The notes beneath the pieces were generated by a model. The model saw only the letters and a program-made list of their open reading frames with translations, had not been told where the DNA came from and ran no database searches. From Conoideocrella luteorostrata (Eukaryota; Ascomycota; Sordariomycetes; Hypocreales; Clavicipitaceae): a DNA stretch of 64,000 nucleotides. Location: contig JASWJB010000030.1 in NCBI GenBank assembly GCA_032433595.1, positions 124,001-188,000 of the forward strand, in the 5' to 3' direction. Made by a program: the position numbers and the translations under genes. Within the stretch, counting starts at the first letter, position 1, and every line of letters starts with the position of its first letter. Positions 23,915 through 35,721 of the stretch are shown in pieces.

Positions 23915-25930
23915 AGAAGACGAACATCTCTGTTTGAAAGCAGGCGATTTGATAAGCGAACGCACTGCCCGCATTAATTAATTCTTTTGTACTAGGGCCA
24001 GGCATTGTAATTGAGGTATTACGGAAAGCTGGACGGGACCGACTGTGGGAGATGTAGCGCGGCTCATTTAGCTTGGGTGAGTGTCCTGCGTTACGTTCCG
24101 CAGTACATGACAACTGCGGCAGGCTTTATATCGGTCTTTTAAAGATGTCAAGTTCTTCGCTTTAAATACCTTGACTTTTGTCGGCATCCACCGTGCCTCT
24201 CATGTTTTTTCGCCACCAACCTGAGGTGCCGAATGAGTGGGCGGTGCCTCGACCAAATTGGAGAAAAAAACAGCTGAGTGGTGTGGGGCAATATGTCCTG
24301 TTTCATATGCCGCTCTAGAACCTTCACGCCGAACAGACTGTGATTCACTGTGGTTCACTGCCTTCTGACGATGTACTATGATCTGCCAGTTTCACGAGAA
24401 ATCCGGTTATCGGAAAGCATCGCATGGGAGTTTCGTCAGGCCGTACGATAGGAATCACAGAATCGCCGGACGTGTCGCAAGGATCCAAGTATAAGAGGAG
24501 GTCCAATTTCTCGTCAATTAGCCAGGTGATCAAGGCGTTTTCCACAATCAGATCGACCATGGCTGCTCTTCGTGACAGCCTGGACTCGTTGAGCGATAAA
24601 ATTTTGGCGCCGGGTAAATTCAATCAGGCCATCTGCCATTATGCCACAACTTCTATTTTGAAGCACGGGAGCGTTTGGTGGTCAACTTGGCTTCACTTAG
24701 CTATGATTTTATAATGTAGCTGAACTTGAAGACATCATTAATTCCCAAAGCAATAGCCGCCTGTGGTCATGAGTGGTTCTACGTCGAGTCTGTCATAACC
24801 CTCCAGCTTGTCATATAGCACGACACTCTTCCAGGTCTCGTGTCAGGCTCGCTTTCAGACCTCGGATCGATGATTAAGACGATGTGCCACACTCAAGAAT
24901 TGGGTCCTGCACGCTACGGCTCAAATTCCGACATTGGAGCCGCATAGGCGTGGGGGGCCGACACCACAATGCTCTCTCCCGGCTTACCTAGCGATGGCCT
25001 CCAACAAGTTTCTGCACCTCTTGCTCTCGCTCAAGTGATTCTAGCTAGGCTGTTCATGCCACAGACAGCTGGCGACTGAACCGACACTTTGGGAATGCCG
25101 AATTCACACCAAGCCCGCCAATCAACAATCCGTGTTGATGAGCCGTTTTGTCTGAGCATATTTGCGTGCCGTTATTGCGCGAAATTATTTATTAACTACA
25201 CCAAACGATGTAGATAGCTAGTTAAAAGTGTTAATATCCCAGCCTAGCCTATTACAGCTAATATATGAGTAACTTTTTTTTTTAAACATGTCTGCATTTT
25301 ATTATCTGTAGGAGAATTAAGCTTTAACTATTTTTATCACGATGCGGCGCTAATATGCAACTGCGGGTGCTGCGCGTCCACTGTACGAGTGCCAGCCGGG
25401 CCCGATCGCGGCGGTCAAAGGGTACGTAGTGGGTCTTGTACAGGGTGCTTGTCACAGTGAGATATGGCAGGCGTAGTTCGACACCGCAGACAATACTCAT
25501 AAGATTTGCAGTTAGTTATAGTCAGAGCAGTTAAGTGGTAGATTCAATTGATGAATACGGATTTCTCGACTTTCTAGGAAGACAGTTTTGCCCCTACCCC
25601 TCAATTCTGGATAATAATTTCTGATCCTCGCTTTCTAACCATACTTCCATACTTGGTACGGCCACAAGAACACACCCCCGCATGCTCACTGTGTACGGCA
25701 CTGCCCTTTCTGACTGAACACATCATAGTCTCAAAAAACACCAACACCTGGGACGCTCAAACTCGTGCAAAAAAAAAAAAAAAATCTCCGAAGTAGTAGC
25801 TATGTTTTCTACCAGCTTCACGAAAATCTATAAAAACGAAATGACCGCCGCCAGTTTGGCCGTGCTTTCGAATGAGGAGCCGGGTGAGATGCATCTCTTG
25901 GACTCGAATGAGCATATCCATCGCCAAATA
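23915..25930. other. Gene-poor interval with AT-rich patch
   Basis: About 2 kb without a supported gene. The part around 25130-25340 is markedly AT-rich, and a run of 16 A lies at 25769-25784. No transposon signature recognised. Confidence 0.5.
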
Positions 25931-27728
25931 CTAAGCTGCCATTGCAAATTTACTCATTGAACGGAGCTTTGCTCCGTAAAAATACAGAATCCAGATACCA
26001 ATTATGCCAATGACGCTTAGCCCGCCCAACAAGCTGACACCTTTGGCGACGCCTAGATTGCCAAATAGTGGATGCGCAAACAAGACGCTTCCACAGGCAA
26101 CTGCACTGCGAAAAAAGTCGTTTGCCGCGAAAAGACTTGCAGCGTATTGCGGATAACTAAGGGGAATGTAGATAAAAAGGCACTGGAAAACCACAAACAC
26201 GCTGGAACCGTATATCGTTATTCCAAGAGTAGGCGCAATCCAGTGTATAGACGGACGGGCCGTCCAGGCAAACACGAAGAGTCCAATGGTGGGACCAAAG
26301 CAGAATCCGAGTGCTGGAAGAAGTCGTGTCTCTTGAGCAGAAAATCCACGACGGCCCATGTAGTAGAGGCATAGGCTGTAGGCAACAACGCCGAGTATGC
26401 AAGCAATGAGGATGCAGAGAAACACAAGCCCAAGCTGGCCTAGGCTCATGCCATAATATACAGGATATACGAGCGGGAACACTTCGAAGACTATTTGTTT
26501 GGTTAGGTATAAAATTCAGAAGCAGCCTTGTCAACAACGTACAAGAATAGTAGATGCCATATATAATAGATGTATATATCTGCACGAAAAGTACAGCAGG
26601 GTCCTTGAACGTAATCTCGACAGGTTTAATCAGTGCGCTCAAGAGAACCGGCATAAAATTTCTCTTTTGGTCTTGCATCTGACTTGGAGTTACGATCCGT
26701 TTGCCGGTCAACCTCGAAATTCGCTTGGCCCGTTGGAGAAGAATGCTCTCGCTACTTGTCTCGGGAAGAAAAAGGAGCATCGCAATTAGTACAGGAGCTG
26801 AAGCCCATATACATTCAAACAGTGACCACCTCCAGCTCTTCGCCGGAACAGAAAATCCACTTAACAAGGGTCCCAGAGCAGCTTTAAAAAATTTTGTTAG
26901 TCAATATAATTGCAAAATTGCAAAATTGGTTGAAGATTTTAAATTCTTACGGCCACAGTATGAAGCAGATACCCAAGCAAGCATGGCGTAGGGCAAAGTT
27001 GCCATGTCAAACATATCGCTGAGAGAGGCGGCGCCTGAAGCTAAACATGGCGAGCCAAAAAAGCCTTGGAAAAATCGCAGTATGACGAGACTTTCAAACG
27101 TTGTGGCAAAGGCTGTAGGGACTGAGATGATTACGAAGATGATCATGGTGACTGCATAGACTGGGTTGCGGCCGATTGAAGGAATTTCGCTTAGTGGGGA
27201 GAAGATCAAGGGTCCTATGCCATAACCCAAAACATAGAGCGACAACCCTAATGTCGATTTGATCGTGTCCACACCAAATTCGTTCATGACGCCCTGTATC
27301 GAACTTGTGTAGATGGCTGATGACGTATAAACAACAAAGGTGTACAGGCAAATAATCAACGTAATGCCAACCTTCTTGCGATGAGTCCAATTTTGCGGAT
27401 TCTCAGAATCGTGGTCGCTGTACCAGTCGACAATAATTGTGTCATCGTGTTTGGCGTCCTGCATCGACGGCCTGAAGCCGGTTTGATGGCCTTCATCAGG
27501 TAGGATGGCAGAGGTCGATCCAAACTCGCGTAGTCCGATGTCGCCCCCCAGGTCCTCGCTTGACTGCTCAATGAACGATAGACCCAAATCCAGGTCCGAA
27601 ATCTGTTTCTGATTCCATGTTCTTGGTAGTTGAAATCCGGGTCTCTCGTCTGGGTACTGCAGGTAGCGATTCCTGCTAATCCAACGTATGAGCTGTCCTA
27701 CAGGAGCATCACGAAATATGTCGAACAT
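25931..27728 (-). CDS. MFS transporter (DHA1, polyamine/drug type)
   Basis: Minus-strand exons 27728-26951, 26881-26543 and 26490-25931 give 558 residues. The frame stays open upstream to 27848 but without ATG; the ATG at 27728 (MFDIFRDAP) matches the usual start of this subfamily. Features are a long polar N-terminus, ENPQNWTHRKK before helix 1, FSPLSEIPSIGRNP, RFFQGFFGSPCLA, YCGPALGPLLSGF across intron 1, LPETSSESIL, and YYSFFEVFPLVY across intron 2. Twelve helices are expected. Relatives export drugs or polyamines at the plasma membrane. It diverges from the AsnB-like gene, with about 1.1 kb between start codons, so the two may share regulation. Confidence 0.9.
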
Positions 27729-28837
27729 ATTACTGTCTTCCGTGTGAAGAAAATCCGGCCAGATTCTGCTATTTCTCTTGAAATCAGGCAGGGCATTGAC
27801 TGTTGCTCGAGACTCGGTATGAGGGTTGCTTGTTACGTATACGGCCAAAGAAGTTTACCAGATAGTGAATGATCATAGTTGAGCGTGTTAAGCGCCTCGT
27901 TGATTATTGGTCAATTCGTGTCATTAGCCATCGCCGTATTATCAATCATGTAATTGCTGGAACGCCCCTGTTCCATGTTCCAGCACAATAGTGGAGAGCT
28001 ATTCGTGACTCAAGCAGGTCCGAGACCACGCTTAATTATGCATCAATCCCAGGAAGGAGCTCGCCCACTCGGTAGTGGGCTTTATTACGTGTAGCCGATT
28101 TTGCACCCCGACCTAAATAAACGTACGATGACGGGAAACTACGATATAGAGTAAGGCGCTAATATTGGGACCACTGTTTTAGAGTAGGGAAAGCCGCGCA
28201 AACTTTATTGCCAACGAGACCGATTGATTAGGATACGCGAAGGCCATCAAGAATAGAGTTCAATCCCGACTACATACATCAGAAGGAATAATGCCGAAAA
28301 TGTTGATCAATTTGCAATATGCGTTTGCAGGGTGGGATCTACCGATGGGATGACTCGGGTATAAGTTTTTCGATGCGAGCTAGTAAATAAGCCGAGTCAG
28401 GCATTCCATAGTCCTCGTGAAACAACCTTGACGGGCTGTTTGAAGACGGCGAGTCACAGTATAGCGCGGTAGGAATCTGCCCATTCCATTGACAATTGCT
28501 TACGTAGTGTAGCTTCGCCCAGACCCGGCTTTTAAGAAGAGTTGACTATGTTTGAAACAGTCCCATGATGGTTTGACGCAGAATATGTGAATAATTGATA
28601 CATTTTTAACTAGCATAAACATCTTCGGAAGCTTTGACGTTTTGATGAGCTCGTTGACAAGTGTGTGCTCGCATGTGTTTTTAATATGTAAAGTAGCTGT
28701 AGTCCGCTCCGTTTCCCCTTCTCTTAATATTCACATTCCACTCATATCTCTAAGCCTCACATCCATTTAGTTCTCGCTAGTTTCCTATATTTTATTCACT
28801 TCAAACATCCATCAATACGTCCCAAGAACTATCAAGC
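27729..28837. promoter_or_regulatory. Divergent intergenic region of MFS and AsnB-like genes
   Basis: Sequence between two divergent start codons. Long pyrimidine-rich stretches near 28710-28800, just upstream of the AsnB-like ATG, look like a core promoter and 5' leader. No specific operator was identified. Confidence 0.4.
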
Positions 28838-31171
28838 ATGTGTGGTATTTTAGCGATCTGCGCATACCCGCAGAACTGTCGACGCGACAGTGCGAATGCC
28901 AATCCATTTGCCTCACGTGGGTTCAACCCGGTTGATGCGACTCATGAGCAGCAAAAAAACAACGACGACGGCGGGATACGTTGCACTAATGGTTCGTCAA
29001 GTGAGATACTTGAGCATTGTTTAAGACAGGGAGTTGACGCCATCAAGCATCGCGGACCAGATGGATCGGATGTTTGGGTGAGTCAAGATGGGAGCGTCGG
29101 CCTCGCACATTGTCGACTGTCAATCAACGACCTGTCTTCAAATGGGTCCCAGCCATTACATTCGGACGATGGCAAGATCCACGCAGTCGTGAATGGAGAG
29201 ATATATGACTATTGTCGCCTGAGAGACCTTCTTGAAGCAGAATATGGATACGCGTTTTCCAGTGAAAGCGACAGTGAGCTCGTCGTTGCGCTCTACAAAG
29301 TTTTTGGAGCCCCTGGCATGTTTGAGCACCTCAGAGGCGAGTTTGCATTTGTAATATTTGACGAGAGTGGTGGACCTGGGCGGATCGTCGCTGGCCGCGA
29401 TCGATTTGGTATAAAACCTCTGGTGTGGACTATTGATGGCAATCGTATTTTGTTCGCCTCGGAGGCCAAAGCTTTCTTACCTATGGGCTGGAAGCCTGAA
29501 TGGGATGTCAGGGGCATTACTGACTGCGGCTGGTTGGTCGATGATAGAACAGTCTTCAAAGGCGTCAAGAAGGTCATGCCTGGAGAGTGGATTGAAGTGA
29601 CCGACGACCGGGGCGTCGAAACGCGCACCTACTGGAACGCGGAATATCCTGACAAGGTAGCCTTTCATTCAGCGCTGCTTATCTCTTAGTTATCTGACTT
29701 GTCCGCTGACCTTGATGCATAGCGAATACCAGACAGCCGGACTGTGGATGACATGGTGCTTGGTGTCCGCGAGCGCCTGGTCGAGGCGGTCCGGCAACGC
29801 CTGCGCGCTGACGTCCCAGTGGGCGTATACTTGTCCGGTGGAATCGACTCCTCGGCAATCGCTGGCATTGTGACGGACCTTGCCCGAAAAGAAAACGTCC
29901 AAATCGGCTGTGAGGATGCTGCGCGTGTAACCTGTTTTAGCATACAGTTTGCGGAAACATCGGGATACGACGAGACAGGTAAGTACTTAGTACTCATATC
30001 CTCTGCCATATATATGTAGGAGATCTCGTGGTGTTAACAATTAAACCTAGCTGTCGCCGATCGCACCGCTGAATGGCTTGGGGTCAAGTGCTTCAAGCTT
30101 AGAATGGACGAAGAAAATTTGTCTCAGTATTTCGCGGATGCCGCTTACCACTGCGAGCACCACCACTTCGATCTCAACGCAGTCGCCAAGTTTGCGCTCT
30201 CGAAGTTCACCCGTCAGCATGGGGTGAAAGTTGTGTTGACCGGCGAAGGCTCTGATGAACATTTCTGCGGCTACCCGAGCTTCGCCACAGAGTTTCTTCG
30301 CGAAGCCGATATGTCGATGCCAAATTCGACCTTGGCAGAAAATGAGGCGTTGCGAGAGGGACTATTCAAGACGGCTAATGGCGAGAGCGGCGCCATATGG
30401 CGCTCCCAAACTAAGAATTCGACCAGGCCAGGGTTTGTGTCTGAGATTAAGGAAACGTCCATGCCGGACAGCCTCCTAGCCTGGCAGCCCCCCAAATATA
30501 TATACGATAAATGGGTGCATGACCAATACCAAAGCAACTGGGACAGCCGCGAGACTTTGATCGGCGCTCATTCAAAAGAAGTGCGCAATAAAATGCGAAC
30601 CAAGTGGCACCCAAGCAACTCAGCCATGTACCTGTGGAATAAAAGCATCATGATCAACGTCATATTGGCCTGTTTAGGCGACCGGACCGAAATGGCCCAT
30701 AGCATTGAAGGAAGAACACCGTTCCTCGACCATCATCTAGCGGAATATGTCAATGGCCTGCCGCCAAGTGTGAAGCTTAGACACACGCCGCCACACAAGG
30801 TTGACGGCATAGCCCAACCTGCCGGCTCGGCGTTCGAACATCTCACTGAGAAATGGATATTACGGGAAGCTGCCCGTCCATATATCACCGACGAGCTGTA
30901 CGACCGCAGAAAGGTTACGTTCTGGGCACCAGCTAAATGGCCAAAGAATGGCCGATTGCACAGCATGTTCAAGGGGCTTCTAACGAGAGATGCTGTGGAG
31001 AATCTCGGCTTCGTAAACTATTGCGCAGTCGAAAAAGCATTGGAGACGGCCTTTGGAGAAAAGGCTGACGCCGTTTCATTCCGGACGGTCTGTTACGTGG
31101 CTGGATGGGTGACGATCTCGACGAAACTCGGTGTCAAGAAGGCGGTTATTCACGAGTCTGGTTGGATATAA
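28838..31171 (+). CDS. AsnB-type glutamine amidotransferase / asparagine synthetase-like enzyme
   Basis: Exons 28838-29656, 29723-29978 and 30051-31171 give 731 residues, longer than primary asparagine synthetases (about 550-580). The N-terminal glutaminase starts MCGI with the processed nucleophile Cys2, followed by an unusual Asn/Ser-rich insert of about 60 residues before KHRGPDG, and NGEIYDY. The synthetase domain has the pyrophosphate loop SGGIDSS at 311-317, LTGEGSDEHFCGY, and the EGRTPFLDH segment. All key catalytic motifs are intact, so it should use glutamine and ATP to amidate a carboxylate. Length, insert and position between an MFS gene and a copper amine oxidase suggest a specialised rather than housekeeping role. 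That is inference. Confidence 0.9.
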
Positions 31172-31852
31172 AACTTTGGTTAAGAAAGGCCCATCAAGGT
31201 ACTTAGTTATCTGAATTACGCTAATTGCGCCAACCTGTAGATTATATGATTAGAGCATGAATCCTGGAGCCGCTGCTCTTGCTTCAAAATCCGAAAGGGG
31301 GAGGGGTTGACTGTCGCTGCGTGTGCAGTGCGCTGAGTGCATGTTCTTTCTGTGCGATGTTTAGAACAAGCAAAAAGGGAAATGGTATCGGCTAATTGCA
31401 GATGACCTTAGTTGCACTAGTGAGTGTGTCAAGTCGAAACGTGCGATGGATCAACAAGTAAGGGCATTATGCAGGTGGAACGAGCATCGGTCGCGAAACT
31501 TCGGGGAGGCCATCGTCATCAGCCCTAGCGTGACTGGCAGCATGTCAGAATGCAATCAAGCTTCAAAAACTGCCAATGTGAAACGCTTAAGCTGGATGCA
31601 TATCTAACTTTGCCTGCTCTCACACTCTTCGCCTGGCCGTTTGCTTTGCTATTCCGCTTGACCCACCCCATTTCGGAATTCCACACGACGTTCCGAGAGC
31701 CAGCTCAGCGCCAAGTATCATCTCAACCATCTTCCCCACATATCCATTAGGATTGCTCTTTCCGTAGCCTAGCCATCTCGTCCTGTCGAAACGTGCATTT
31801 GTCAACTTGGGCATGATATGTTTGGGACTGAGCTGCGATCTCACTTGACAAC
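31172..31852. other. Intergenic between AsnB-like gene and amine oxidase
   Basis: About 680 bases between two genes on the same strand. No coding signal seen; it presumably contains the terminator of the first and the promoter of the second. Confidence 0.5.
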
Positions 31853-34141
31853 ATGACTGCGATTCCACACCCCCTATCTGACCTGTCCGTTGACGAGTCT
31901 AACCGAGCCCGGGACGTGGTTTTGGGTTTGCATCCGGGCACAGTCATCGATTTCCGCGCTATATACCTGCTGGAGCCAAATAAACAAGATGTGTTGCGCT
32001 TCTTGGAGCTTGAGCACAATGGTAAGGTAAACAGAGATACACTTCGACCGCCACGCTTGGCGCAGGTCAAATACGATGTTATCGGTGGCTCGGAAGCTGC
32101 CCAATATCACGAGTCGGTAGTCGATGTGGCAACATCCAAGAGAGTAAAGCACACTATCGTCGGACCGGAATCTCATGCCAGCTTATCCATGTCAGCTCAC
32201 CTCTAACCCCATTAATCGGCAAATGACTGCGCAAAGCCTGCTAACAACACCACAAAGATATGAGTTTGAGCGAGTGCTTGCGTGTGTCCAAAAATCGCCG
32301 GTATTCCAAGAAAAGATCAAATCAATTGAGCTCCCGGAGGGATTCGAGGTCGTGTTGGAACCATGGCCGTACGGCGGCCCAGATGAGGCCGACGGCGGGA
32401 CGAGGTTTTTCCAAACCCTCTGTTTTGGAAGGGATATGAGAAGCGGCAACCCGGACTCGAATTTTTATGCCTACCCACTACCATTTATCCCCATTGTTGA
32501 TGCGAGGAAGATGGAGCTTGTTCGCATCGATCAGCCCGCAACAGGCGGGAAGGGCGATGCTTTGAGCGGTATTACCAACAAGAAGCAAGTTTTAGATCAC
32601 TGTCGTTCGGCGGAATACGTGCCTGAGCTTCTCCCAGGCGGCACGAGGAAGGACGTGAAGCCGCTCACGGTGCTGCAGCCTGAAGGACCGAGTTTCACAG
32701 TCTCCGACGCAAATCTGATTGAGTGGCAGAAATGGCGATTTCGGGTTACCTTTAATCCTCGCGAGGGTGCAGTGCTTCACGATATACGGTACGACGGACG
32801 CGATGTGCTGTACAGGCTAAGTCTAAGTGACATGGTAAGCGCGCCCAGACATCCTCACACTTCGCTGTAAAGCGTCTGTGAAGTCTGTGAAAAGCTGCTA
32901 ACAACAGTTGTAGACTGTGCCTTATGCAGACCCAAGGGCGCCGTTTCACCGTAAGCAAGCATTTGACTTCGGTGACGGCGGGCTGGGAAATTGCGTGAAT
33001 AACCTTACGCTCGGATGCGACTGCCTTGGCGTCATTAAAGTAGGCAAGCTAATTGCGTTGTAAGCGTAATTTACATATTTTGTGAAACTAATGTGTTGCC
33101 AACTAGTATTTTGATGGCATACTTGCCCGCCCCGACGGCTCAGCTGAGGTGACGAAGAACGTCATTTGTCTCCACGAGCAGGACAACGGAATTAACTGGA
33201 AGCATACAAACTGGAGAACTGGTCGCGCCGTTGTTTCCCGACGCCGAGAGCTAGTTGTTCAATTCATCATTACACTAGCAAATTACGAGTACATTTTTGC
33301 TTTTAAATTCGACCAGGCGGCGGGTATTACACTGGAGGCCAGAGCTACGGGAATTGTCTCAGTGGTCAACATTGATGAAGGCAAATCCGCACCCTGGGGC
33401 AATGTTGTCAATCCTGGTACCTTGGCGCAGAATCACCAACACATCTTCTGTGTTCGGATTGATCCCGCTGTCGATGGACATAACAACACCCTTGTCCAGG
33501 AGCAGAGCATGCCGGTCGCAATGGATCCAGCTACGAACCCGAACGGCAACTTATACGAGGTTCAATCCACAGCTATCAAGACCTCTTCCGGCCTTGACGC
33601 CGATCCTTTCAACAATAGAGTGTTCAAGGTCCAGAACTTTGCGAAGCGCAATCCTGTCAGTGGAAAACCTGTTGGGTACAAGATTACAACACCGCCGACT
33701 CAACTGCTCCTAGCTGCGCCGAACAGCATCCAGTCCAATCGTGCGCTATTCGCAAGACACCACCTATGGATTACCAAGCATCAGGACGATGAGCTCTATG
33801 CTGGCGGTCGATATACCTTGCAAAGCAGGCACGAGATTGGTGGTGTCGCTGATGCCGCTGCGCGAAAAGACAACGTAGAGAACGAAGACATTGTCTTGTG
33901 GAGTGTTTTTGGACTCACACATAACCCCAGAGTTGAAGACTGGCCGGTCATGTGAGTAACCTGTCCCCTCGGTTTGTTAATGGACTTTCGCTAATATAAG
34001 ACATCTGAAAGGCCCGTCGAAACAATGCAAGTCCACATCACTCCTACCGACTTCTTCTCTGGGAACCCTGCAATTGATGTGCCGCCAACCACGGATTCTG
34101 GTTCGAAATTGGCGAACGGGGAATGCTGCAAGCCTGTCTGA
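31853..34141 (+). CDS. Copper amine oxidase (topaquinone-dependent)
   Basis: Exons 31853-32190, 32258-32834, 32914-33039, 33107-33951 and 34012-34141 give 671 residues, the normal fungal length. The enzyme deaminates primary amines to aldehydes with release of ammonia and peroxide. The cofactor precursor is Tyr407 in LANYEY. The catalytic-base Asp lies in AFDFGDGG. The copper ligands are the paired His of QNHQHIF and a later His in the ARHHLWITKH region. The VEPWPYGG and EWQKWRFRVTFNPREG motifs of the N-terminal and catalytic domains are present. There is no signal peptide and no C-terminal SKL-type signal (it ends CCKPV), so a cytosolic location is likely. It lies downstream of the AsnB-like gene on the same strand. 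Confidence 0.93.
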
Positions 34142-34667
34142 CCACTTCCCGAGCAGTTTGAAAGACGCACGCATAGGACACGTAGGTTGGACCCGCTGAG
34201 TTTGATTTCAATTCAGCTGTTCAATACTTCGGAATGGATGAAAAATTCCTACCCGGACTTGCGCGGGTGGTTTAATTCGTAGACTGCTGCCAGCCTTAGT
34301 CTGTAATTTGTGCTTAGTGACCTGTGTTCGCCTGTGTCAGCAAAGTCTGGATCTGGCGGTAATACGGCCCTCTCTATATGGTTTTATTACCCAAAAAAAA
34401 AAAAAAAAAAAGTTTACATAAGATAATCGTAAAATTAGCATTACCAGCAGCAGTAGCATCGTCAGCAGCAGCATCGATATTGGGCAATAAGACCTCCGTC
34501 AGTAGCATCGCCAGCAGCAGCAGCATGGTCAATGAATCCGAAGCTTTCCCTGCGCCTATGATGTCAATGAAATTGGCCGGCATAGAGTATCTCATATCAA
34601 ACACTCTTTTCCCGCCCGGAAAGATGCAAGCATAAGTGCACAAGAACCCCCGAGCCCTGGAGCGTAT
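34142..34667. other. Intergenic with simple repeats
   Basis: No gene. It carries a run of 19 A at 34393-34411 and an imperfect CAG/GCA-type microsatellite spanning roughly 34444-34526. The open frames across it are low-complexity artefacts. Confidence 0.6.
34393..34526. repeat. Poly-A tract followed by CAG-rich microsatellite
   Basis: Nineteen consecutive A, then interrupted CAG and TAGCAT units in two blocks. Simple sequence repeat, probably variable between strains. Confidence 0.8.
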
Positions 34668-34913
34668 CTAGCATTTCGTAGTAGATGCAACACTCGTTTT
34701 CTTTAGCTCCTTGAGACGTTCTGGAGATATCCCCCCACCGACGAACGTGTAGCCGTATGGTGAAAGCTCTAGTTTAAATAGCACGTCTATGCCTCCTTTC
34801 TTATCCTTCCCGTATAATGCACGGCAATCTCGGTACAGATTTTCGCATAGCCGTTGAATCCTTGGATCCTGGGTGTGCAGGTGCGAGCCCTTCGTGGATG
34901 GTCCGAAGTTCAC
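34668..34913 (-). pseudogene. Fragment resembling the N-terminal part of a fungal kinase-like accessory protein
   Basis: A minus-strand frame of 81 codons reads like real protein (PRIQRLCENLYRDCRALYG, FKLELSPYGYTFVG). I recall similar stretches in large, often truncated, kinase-like proteins of Hypocreales and related fungi, in which the sequence continues past the YGYTFVGKG-like loop. Here it stops soon after, the loop reads VGGG, and neither side continues the homology. It is probably a relic. The family recall is from memory and needs a search. Confidence 0.4.
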
Positions 34914-35721
34914 CAGATATGCCAGACCATGACATTTCTATCTTTCAAGGGACTTTAAGCACTGGGAAACACAGACAGTAGTGCAAGCACCGGACAACGT
35001 ATCTCCTCCAGAATCATGTCGACCAACTACCTGACTTCGGCAGCCGCACCAAGCCTCTCAGCGCGTAAGAAAAGCCGCTATCATGAAAGACAGAGGGTGA
35101 GTTGGAACGCCATCATGACCCAAGGAAGAGTCGACCATACAGCTAAAAACATCTTCAACTCTTCCTCAATCAGTCATACGCTGCGTGATCTACTACGGCA
35201 AACCCGATAGATTTTGATCACGATGCATAGATTAGCTCATGCAGCCTTCGAGACTGCGGCGGGCAATTATTCTCATAATTATGGACCGGCGCATAATGTG
35301 TCAAATCCTTACGCATACTACAGACCAACAATTCTTCTTCTTAATTTTTTATTTCTTTATTTACGAACCCTTAACATTTCTAGCCTGTTTTGTGCCTCCG
35401 CAATCCGTCTTGTTAGCAGAATTTACCTTTTAAAGCAGCAGTCGCCCTTGGGTAGCTGAAATCGAGACTTGAAAGCACTTGAATTTATTCTAACTTGCAA
35501 CTGGAGTTTTCTGTCAATCAGCCTTCATTGTCGCCTCCCATCCACCTCGTCGTTACCGCTATCACCTGAATCGCTGGTAAGCCAACATAGTCTCGACCTG
35601 TCCATTCAGACTGAGACATATGCGAACAAACCTCATGCTTTAGGGCTGGGAGCCGGGGTATTGGTATTCGCCTTTGTTCCCGTTGCCATCTGTCGTTGCA
35701 CCGGATAGTCAGTACACGTGG
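34914..35721. other. Intergenic
   Basis: About 800 bases without a supported gene. A plus-strand frame at 35016-35210 begins with ATG but shows no domain and no neighbour evidence. Confidence 0.45.
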
